Below, piece after piece: positions 15,266 through 20,365 of a DNA stretch of 20,365 nt. The stretch's first letter is position 1. Every line of letters starts with the position of its first letter. The notes under the pieces are model-generated. The model saw only the letters and a list, made by a program, of their open reading frames with translations. It was not told the origin of the DNA and did no database searches. Source of the stretch: an uncultured bacterium (GTDB taxonomy: Bacteria; Verrucomicrobiota; Lentisphaeria; Victivallales; Victivallaceae); the NCBI GenBank assembly GCA_949286445.1, contig CASECL010000176.1, forward strand, positions 1 through 20,365. The letters run 5' to 3'. A program made the translations under genes and the position numbers.

Positions 15266-15343
15266 TGGTCGGGGCGGGGAGATTCGAACTCCCGACCTAA
15301 TGCTCCCAAAGCATTCGCGCTAACCGGGCTGCGCTACGCCCCG
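15266..15343 (-). tRNA. tRNA-Pro (anticodon UGG)
   Basis: Read on the minus strand, a complete 78-base cloverleaf is seen: acceptor CGGGGCG with CGCCCCG, D stem GCGC/GCGC, anticodon stem AATGC/GCATT around TTTGGGA (anticodon TGG at its centre), a five-base variable loop, and T stem GGGAG/CTCCC around TTCGAAT. The discriminator A and the CCA end are encoded. The first pair is C-G, typical of bacterial tRNA-Pro. It has its own promoter and terminator. Confidence 0.97.
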
Positions 15344-15362
15344 AATCAGATTACATAACTTA

Positions 15363-15391
15363 AATTTAACCCCTTTTGACACTTTTTTCAA
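15363..15391 (-). promoter_or_regulatory. promoter of tRNA-Pro
   Basis: On the minus strand, TTGAAA (15391-15386), a 17-base spacer and TAAATT (15368-15363). Transcription would start near 15356, about 12 bases before the mature tRNA. Confidence 0.6.
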
Positions 15392-15432
15392 GAAGATTTT
15401 GTAAAAAAAATTCCATATCGCAGTTTTATGCT

Positions 15433-15461
15433 TTGAAATTTGACGAAAACCGTATTATATT
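15433..15461 (+). promoter_or_regulatory. promoter of the Tad pilus operon
   Basis: TTGAAA (15433-15438), a 17-base spacer and TATATT (15456-15461). Transcription would begin near 15468, about 45 bases before the cpaB start. It is arranged back to back with the tRNA promoter, only some 40 bases away. Confidence 0.6.
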
Positions 15462-15511
15462 CCACCTTGAGATTAAATCAAGTCAACCAAAATATAATGG
15501 AGTTATACGGT

Positions 15512-16309
15512 ATGAAACAAAAGCTGCTGCTGCTGGGGGCATTAGTGTTTGGACTGCTTGCCGCAATTTTGAGTTACCAACAGATACAGGAGGAAAAACG
15601 CCGTATCGCCGGAGATTCCGAAACCGTTTACGTCATAAGTCTGCGGAACAGCAAAGTCGCCGGAGATGAACTCCAGGAAGCAGATATGGAACGCAAGGAA
15701 ATTAAAAGAATTAAAAACCAGGAGGCCATCCACCGGGAAATTCCCTGGAGTCAGCAGCCCTACATTGTCGGACGGAAGGTTGAGGTAAGCATTCCCGCCG
15801 GACAGACATTGCTCACCACCGACCTTAAACCCGCCACTCAGGAGTCCGGCTTCAACCGCAATATCCGCCCCCAGGGCATGCGCGCAGTAGGTATTCCGGT
15901 TTCCACGGTAAACAGCGTCAACAACCTGATCAAACCAGGTGATTATGTAGACATTATCGGCACTTTCCGTTTCCCGGACATGCGGGGCGATTCCGCGCTG
16001 GATACGGTTACCATGACTATTTTGCAGAATGTACGGGTTCTGGCCACCGGTTCCAGATGGGACACTTTTTCCATGCCGATTGACGGCAGTGCCGGGCGGG
16101 CATACGGTTCGGTAGTGGTTCTGCTGGCTCCGGATGAAGTGGAAATGGTGCTTTTTGCCAGTCAGAAAGGCACCCTCGCCCTGAGTCTGCGCCACTACGA
16201 TGACGCCAAAATACTCCGGGATATTGAAAAACGCAGCGTGAACTTTAAACAGCTGGAAAAATTCATCCCGCTTTTCAACGAGAGACGCGAACGCCAGCGG
16301 GAGCGGTAA
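15512..16309 (+). CDS. cpaB: Flp/Tad pilus assembly protein CpaB (RcpC)
   Basis: A 265-residue protein with one N-terminal membrane anchor (about residues 4-22, LLLLGALVFGLLAAILSY) and a periplasmic body. A SAF-type region (about 38-105) ends in VSIPAGQTLLTTDLKP, and the RcpC/CpaB domain follows: RAVGIPVSTVNSVNNLI, KPGDYVDIIGTF, and near the end VVVLLAPDEVEMVLFASQ with GTLALSLR. CpaB proteins are thought to gate or stabilise the outer-membrane secretin of Tad systems, possibly by binding peptidoglycan. ATG 15512 is preferred because GGAG lies nine bases upstream; an earlier ATG at 15497 would include that GGAG. It heads the operon, six bases before the FHA-cpaF gene. No secretin gene follows directly, unlike many Tad loci. 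Confidence 0.88.
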   Translation: MKQKLLLLGALVFGLLAAILSYQQIQEEKRRIAGDSETVYVISLRNSKVAGDELQEADMERKEIKRIKNQEAIHREIPWSQQPYIVGRKVEVSIPAGQTLLTTDLKPATQESGFNRNIRPQGMRAVGIPVSTVNSVNNLIKPGDYVDIIGTFRFPDMRGDSALDTVTMTILQNVRVLATGSRWDTFSMPIDGSAGRAYGSVVVLLAPDEVEMVLFASQKGTLALSLRHYDDAKILRDIEKRSVNFKQLEKFIPLFNERRERQRER

Positions 16310-16315
16310 AATATC

Positions 16316-18166
16316 ATGCTTGAAATATTGATCCGCCAGCCAAATGCCAAAGATGTGGTGGCCAGACTGCCCAACGGAGCTTACGTTGTCGGTTCGACTC
16401 CCGGCTGTCATATACCGCTCAACCGCCCGGAAATATCCGGACGGCACGCCCAGCTTATTGTCCGGGAAAACACTCTCAATGTCATGGACCTGGGCAGCAG
16501 CAACGGTACTTACGTTGACGGCAACCTGCTTTTTGCCCATGAACCCTATTCCGTAGGGCCGCGTTCAGTTGTAAATATTGGCAAAGCATCAATTTCCATC
16601 CGTCCGTCTGCCGCGGCGAATGCACCGGAAAAAACACCTGCCGACACCGGAAATGTGTCCCGTCCCGCACCGCAGCAGTCTGCCGGAACAGTTCAGAATC
16701 AGTCTCAACCCTCCGTTCCGCCGCCGGCAATGGAACAGAAACCGGCGGTTTCCGCCAGAGATGCCAAGCCGCCGACTTATGAAACTTTTGCCGCCCAGTT
16801 CGGCAAAGAGGCAATTCCGATTCTGAAAGTAACCGGAGTCACTCCAGAAGCGCGCGCCGTACTGCAGGAACTGAAAAAACACGCCCACCGTGAACTGCTT
16901 AAACAGCTGAATCTGAAGAAACTTGCTGTATCCGGAGCTTCTTCCCAGGAGCTGGAGAAAAAGGCGGCTGAGACCATACGGGATATTCTTTCCCGGCTTA
17001 CCGTCTCCCTGCCCCCGGGGGTAAATCTGCAGATACTGGAACGGGAACTGCTTCAGGAATCCATCGGACTGGGGCCGCTGGAATATCTTCTGAGCATAGA
17101 CGACATTACTGAAATCATGGTCAACGGGCCGGAACATGTTTACGCAGAAAAAAACGGTGTTCTCTACCGTACAGACACCGCCTTTGCCGATGACAACCAG
17201 GTGCTTTCCGCCATTGAACGCATTGTTGCCCCCCTGGGGCGGCGTATTGATGAAAGTTCACCTATGGTGGATGCCCGTCTGCCGGACGGTTCGCGTGTGA
17301 ACGCTATTATTCCGCCGCTGTCGCTGGTGGGGCCGTCCATAACCATCCGTAAATTTGCCAAAAAACCTTACGGAGCAAAAGACCTTATCCGTTTCGGCTC
17401 GGTTTCACCGGAGATAATGAAATTTCTTGAAATCTGCGTTAAAGTCAGAAAAAATATTCTTATTTCCGGCGGTACCGGTTCGGGAAAAACTACTTTGCTT
17501 AATGTATTAAGTTCGTTTCTTCCCAACCGGGAGCGTATTATTACTATCGAAGACGCCGCGGAACTCCAGCTTATGCAGGAGCACCTGGTGCGTCTGGAAG
17601 CGCGTCCGCCGAACGTTGAAGGACGGGGCGAAATAACCATCCGTGATCTGGTGCGCAACTCTCTGCGTATGCGTCCGGACCGGATTGTGGTCGGCGAGTG
17701 CCGCGGCGGGGAGGCATTGGATATGCTCCAGGCGATGAATACCGGACACGACGGCAGTCTGACCACCATTCACGCCAATACCGCCCGTGATGCGCTGGCA
17801 CGGTTGGAAACATTGGTTCTTATGGCCGGATTTGACCTGCCGCTACGGGCGATACGGGAACAGGTTGCCTCCGCTATCAATATTATCGTTCAGATCAGCC
17901 GTGAACGCGACGGCTCCAGAAAGATTAGCAGCGTAAGTGAGATAACCAAGATGGAAGGCGATGTGATCACCATGCAGGATCTTTTTGTCTTCCGGCAGAC
18001 CGGATGGGATGACAACAACCGCATTCTGGGCGAATATGTACCCACCGGCGGAGTGCCTACCTTCCTGGACGAAATCGAACGCGCCAAACTGCCGCTGGAT
18101 ATCGGTATTTTCCAGCCGAAAGACAAAAATATTTCACATAGTTTCGGGGAGGCGAACCATGCTTGA
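16316..18166 (+). CDS. cpaF: CpaF/TadA pilus motor ATPase with N-terminal FHA domain
   Basis: A 616-residue fusion. Residues about 1-98 form a forkhead-associated domain with all hallmark residues: GS at 26-27, SGRH at 41-44 and SSNGTYVDG at 61-69, the phosphothreonine-binding face. Residues about 99-150 are a proline-rich linker. The rest is a full secretion ATPase: the helical N-domain (EIMVNGP, about 265), Walker A GGTGSGKT at 385-392, an aspartate box in TIEDAAELQ, Walker B IVVGE at 457-461, and the histidine box TTIHANT ending near 489. CpaF hexamers hydrolyse ATP at the inner membrane to drive assembly of Flp pili. The FHA domain suggests that phosphorylation, perhaps by a Ser/Thr kinase, tunes recruitment or activity; that is inference. 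It overlaps tadB by eight bases, so translation is coupled. Confidence 0.93.
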   Translation: MLEILIRQPNAKDVVARLPNGAYVVGSTPGCHIPLNRPEISGRHAQLIVRENTLNVMDLGSSNGTYVDGNLLFAHEPYSVGPRSVVNIGKASISIRPSAAANAPEKTPADTGNVSRPAPQQSAGTVQNQSQPSVPPPAMEQKPAVSARDAKPPTYETFAAQFGKEAIPILKVTGVTPEARAVLQELKKHAHRELLKQLNLKKLAVSGASSQELEKKAAETIRDILSRLTVSLPPGVNLQILERELLQESIGLGPLEYLLSIDDITEIMVNGPEHVYAEKNGVLYRTDTAFADDNQVLSAIERIVAPLGRRIDESSPMVDARLPDGSRVNAIIPPLSLVGPSITIRKFAKKPYGAKDLIRFGSVSPEIMKFLEICVKVRKNILISGGTGSGKTTLLNVLSSFLPNRERIITIEDAAELQLMQEHLVRLEARPPNVEGRGEITIRDLVRNSLRMRPDRIVVGECRGGEALDMLQAMNTGHDGSLTTIHANTARDALARLETLVLMAGFDLPLRAIREQVASAINIIVQISRERDGSRKISSVSEITKMEGDVITMQDLFVFRQTGWDDNNRILGEYVPTGGVPTFLDEIERAKLPLDIGIFQPKDKNISHSFGEANHA

Positions 18167-19043
18167 TTCTCCGCTGATTCCGGCATTGATGTTTTTCGTC
18201 AGCATCAGTATGGCAACTTATGTGGTGGCCGACTTTATTATTTATGTTTCCAACCGTTACCGGGACCGCTACCTGCAGGAGGTGGCGGTGGAGCTGGATG
18301 ATATTCTTATCCAGATGCCGGCGGGAAGAATCCATGACCTTACCTATGCCATTTGCGGGGTGGGTTTCCTGCTGATGTTTCTGATTTACTCTTATGCGGC
18401 GGGGGATTTTGCCTGGAAGGGCGGCACCATGTGCGGTCTGGTGGTGGCAGTGCTGCTTTTCCCCATTCCACGACTTATTCTCCGGCACTTGCGCAAGCGC
18501 AGACTTCAAAGGTTCAATGCCCAGCTGGAGGATGTGCTCGGTGAAATATCCAGCGCACTCAAAGCCGGATTCAGCATCAATCAGGCATTGGAGGAAATTG
18601 CCGGACAGAACCGGCCGCCGATATCGGTGGAATTCCGGTTGCTGACTCAGGAAATACAGCTGGGAGTGCCGCTGGAACAGGCCATGGAAAACATGAACCG
18701 GAGACTCAATTCCGAAGACTTTGAACTGGTTGCCACGGCGATAATCACCGCCCGGCAGACCGGAGGTGAACTTACCGGCACATTGGAGCGGCTGGCTTCG
18801 CTGATCCGGGAACGCATGCGTATAAACAATAAACTCCGGGCGATGACGGCAATGGGACGGCTTCAGGCAATTTTAATCTCTCTGATGCCGGCGGTACTGC
18901 TTATCGGCATGTATTTTCTCAATCCTGCGCTGGTGGTGGGAATGTTCGAATCGCCGCTGGGGATTGTGGCGGTGGTGGTGGCGGTGCTGCTGCAGATCGC
19001 CGGATTTTTTGTCATTAAGAAAATAACTACCATTGAGGTATGA
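18159..19043 (+). CDS. tadB: Tad pilus inner-membrane platform protein TadB
   Basis: A 294-residue protein with the GSPII_F fold of pilus platform subunits. Membrane helices are seen near the N-terminus (about 5-24), at GFLLMFLIYSY, at CGLVVAVLLFPI, and a C-terminal pair at ILISLMPAVLLIGMYFL and VAVVVAVLLQIAGFFVI. The cytoplasmic region between them carries the conserved VLGEISSALKAGFSINQAL and ELVATAIITARQTGGEL patterns. TadB pairs with TadC to couple CpaF motion to pilin insertion. ATG 18159 is chosen for its GGGGAGG site at 18146-18152; the reading frame extends further upstream inside cpaF but without a ribosome site. Confidence 0.92.
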   Translation: MLDSPLIPALMFFVSISMATYVVADFIIYVSNRYRDRYLQEVAVELDDILIQMPAGRIHDLTYAICGVGFLLMFLIYSYAAGDFAWKGGTMCGLVVAVLLFPIPRLILRHLRKRRLQRFNAQLEDVLGEISSALKAGFSINQALEEIAGQNRPPISVEFRLLTQEIQLGVPLEQAMENMNRRLNSEDFELVATAIITARQTGGELTGTLERLASLIRERMRINNKLRAMTAMGRLQAILISLMPAVLLIGMYFLNPALVVGMFESPLGIVAVVVAVLLQIAGFFVIKKITTIEV

Positions 19044-19065
19044 TTGTGAACAGGAGGAGAGAAAA

Positions 19066-19938
19066 ATGATTTCCTTTCTGGCCGCGTTCTGTGCCGGGAT
19101 TGCCGGTTTCTGTGTGGCGTTTTTTGTACTCAAGGCGGTATTCAGCATTGAAATAGAACGGGTGTCCGGGACGGAACGGCAGTCGCTTAAACTGCCGGTA
19201 ATGTTCCGGTTGCTTATGCCGTTGCTGCCCAATGCCCGCAAATTCGCAGTAAATGAGATGTTTCTGGTTCAGCGGGAAAAGGATGAAAAATCTTTGATGA
19301 TGGCGGGGCTGACTGATTTTTTCAACGGAGTTGATTTTGTCGGTCTGAGGATCATGTTCGCGGTGGCGGGATTTGTTTTTATGGTGGTGCTGGCTCTTAA
19401 CGGCTATATTCTTTACGGGATAATCGTCCAGCTGCTGCTGTTTATCTACCCCGGCGCGTGGCTGAAATCAAAAATTAACCGGAGGCACTGGGAAATAACC
19501 CGGGCTTTGCCCAATGTGCTGGATTTGCTTACTTTGTCGGTGGAGGCGGGAAAGGATTTTATCAGTTCATTGCGGGACATTCTGCTGCGGCGGAAACGGG
19601 ATGCTTTAAGTGAAGAACTTTCCCGCTGTTTCCAGGAAATACAGCTGGGGCGCAAGCGCACGGATGCACTGCGGGATATGGTAAACCGGGTTCAGCAGCC
19701 GGATCTGACTTCGGCGATAAATGCCATTATTCAGGCGGAAGAGCTGGGTGTAAGCATCGGGCAGATTTTGCGTATTCAGGGGGATATGCTCCGTAACAAG
19801 CGGTTCAACCGGGCGGAAAAACTGGCAAATGAGGCTCCGGTAAAAATAATTTTCCCGGTAATTGTATTTATTTTCCCTGCGCTGTTGCTGATTTTGGCAG
19901 TGCCGATATTCATCAGCGCAATGAAGGTATTTGCCTGA
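19066..19938 (+). CDS. tadC: Tad pilus inner-membrane platform protein TadC
   Basis: A 290-residue second platform protein. N-terminal helix (about 3-22), a middle pair (FAVAGFVFMVVLALNGY and VQLLLFIYPGAWL), the family block ALPNVLDLLTLSVEAGKDF, then the F-domain with QEIQLGRKRTDAL, IIQAEELGVSIGQIL and FNRAEKLANEAPVKI, and a closing hydrophobic hairpin (VIVFIFPALLLILAVPIF). These features are diagnostic for TadC. AGGAGGA just upstream (19052-19058) sets the start at 19066, 22 bases after the tadB stop. Both platform proteins are present, as normal for a Tad system. Confidence 0.92.
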   Translation: MISFLAAFCAGIAGFCVAFFVLKAVFSIEIERVSGTERQSLKLPVMFRLLMPLLPNARKFAVNEMFLVQREKDEKSLMMAGLTDFFNGVDFVGLRIMFAVAGFVFMVVLALNGYILYGIIVQLLLFIYPGAWLKSKINRRHWEITRALPNVLDLLTLSVEAGKDFISSLRDILLRRKRDALSEELSRCFQEIQLGRKRTDALRDMVNRVQQPDLTSAINAIIQAEELGVSIGQILRIQGDMLRNKRFNRAEKLANEAPVKIIFPVIVFIFPALLLILAVPIFISAMKVFA

Positions 19939-20009
19939 ATCCTGCTGTATGCAGCGGGAGAACCCGGAAATTCAGGGATAAGAGCATAATTTTTGCCTGA
20001 AAACTCAGG
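19934..20009. repeat. paired CCTGA/TCAGG inverted repeats before the DUF192 gene
   Basis: CCTGAAT (19934-19940) can pair with ATTCAGG (19970-19976), and CCTGA (19996-20000) with TCAGG (20005-20009). The second hairpin covers the AGGA ribosome site of the next gene. Because each half occurs twice, alternative pairings are possible. Confidence 0.4.
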
Positions 20010-20019
20010 AAATAAGATA

Positions 20020-20365
20020 ATGATTTACAATTTAAGTAAATCCAGCATAGTGGCAGAACGGCCGGAATGGGCTCTGGGTTTCTGGTCAAGATTGACCGGA
20101 CGGATGATGAAACGTTTCCGGCCGGAGGGGTGTGATGCACTGATCTTTGACCGGTGCAATTTTGTGCATACTTTTTTCATGATTGAAAAAATTGATATAA
20201 TTATGTTGTCGGACCGTTTTGAGGTATTGTATATCTCGCCGGAGACTCCGGTTTTCCGGCCCTGCATCGGCTGTATGAAAGCGTCAATCACGCTGGAACT
20301 GCCGGCAGGCAGAATTGAAGCAAGTTCGACAGAAGCGGGGGATGTTTTGAATTTAAATATGTTGG
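20020..20365 (+). CDS. DUF192-family protein (3' end outside the window)
   Basis: The first 115 codons of an open gene that continues past the window. Residues about 37-115 match DUF192: DALIFDRCNFVHTFFM, then KIDIIMLSD, CIGCMKASITLELPAG, and the start of the closing GDVLNL. The N-terminal 36 residues contain a basic helix-like part (LTGRMMKRFRP). DUF192 proteins are small, are often encoded in or beside Tad loci, and have no well established function. AGGAA (20007-20011) precedes the ATG by eight bases. The gap of 81 bases after tadC holds inverted repeats rather than a strong terminator, so it is probably in the same transcript. Confidence 0.85.
   Translation, partial: MIYNLSKSSIVAERPEWALGFWSRLTGRMMKRFRPEGCDALIFDRCNFVHTFFMIEKIDIIMLSDRFEVLYISPETPVFRPCIGCMKASITLELPAGRIEASSTEAGDVLNLNML

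Noticed and set aside
15542..16540. 332-codon minus-strand frame across cpaB and the FHA region
   Set aside because: Its span crosses two recognisable Tad genes; the frame has no start-site support and no motifs.
1..20365. CRISPR array, toxin-antitoxin pair or restriction system
   Set aside because: I saw no regularly spaced direct repeats and no gene of these families on either strand.

Overview
The window comes from a Gram-negative bacterium of moderate GC content whose DNA is very rich in CCGG-containing words. Gene style, mixed operon content and the Tad locus would fit the Verrucomicrobiota/Lentisphaeria side of the tree. That placement is an inference from impression only; no rRNA or marker gene here settles it.

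Layout. (1) 1-2086, plus strand: the tail of a zinc/manganese-type ABC ATPase, an FtsB/DivIC-like division protein, and an unrecognised membrane protein with three zinc ribbons. (2) 2087-2395: a minus-strand terminator and a pyrimidine-rich imperfect tandem repeat. (3) 2396-5912, minus strand: a NIF3-family metal protein behind dTDP-glucose 4,6-dehydratase (rfbB), and an N-acyl-D-amino-acid deacylase-like amidohydrolase. (4) 5983-8288, plus strand: an isolated virion-type cassette (scaffold-like protein, SU10/DUF5309-like major capsid protein, strong terminator, head-completion-like protein) with no portal, terminase, tail, integrase or lysis gene beside it. (5) 8312-12205: an exported metallo-beta-lactamase-fold hydrolase (minus), an Eis-like acetyltransferase (plus) and a DAACS symporter with an altered substrate pocket (plus). 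(6) 12372-15091, a more AT-rich accessory stretch: a small membrane protein, a GNAT-GrpB fusion, and a broken IS3-type transposase tail. (7) 15203-15391: tRNA-Pro(UGG) on the minus strand with its own promoter and terminator. (8) 15433-20365, plus strand: a Tad/Flp pilus operon, cpaB - FHA-cpaF - tadB - tadC - DUF192 gene, which runs off the window end.

How the genes work together. The Tad operon is the clearest functional unit: CpaB is the periplasmic assembly factor, CpaF the motor ATPase (here carrying a phosphopeptide-binding FHA domain), and TadB/TadC the inner-membrane platform. The secretin, CpaE and pilin are not in the window. The capsid cassette is the most unusual region: its genes are intact, have recognisable start sites and share the base style of the flanking host genes, so it looks retained rather than freshly inserted. 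Whether it is a prophage relic, a satellite or a domesticated shell cannot be decided from this sequence alone.
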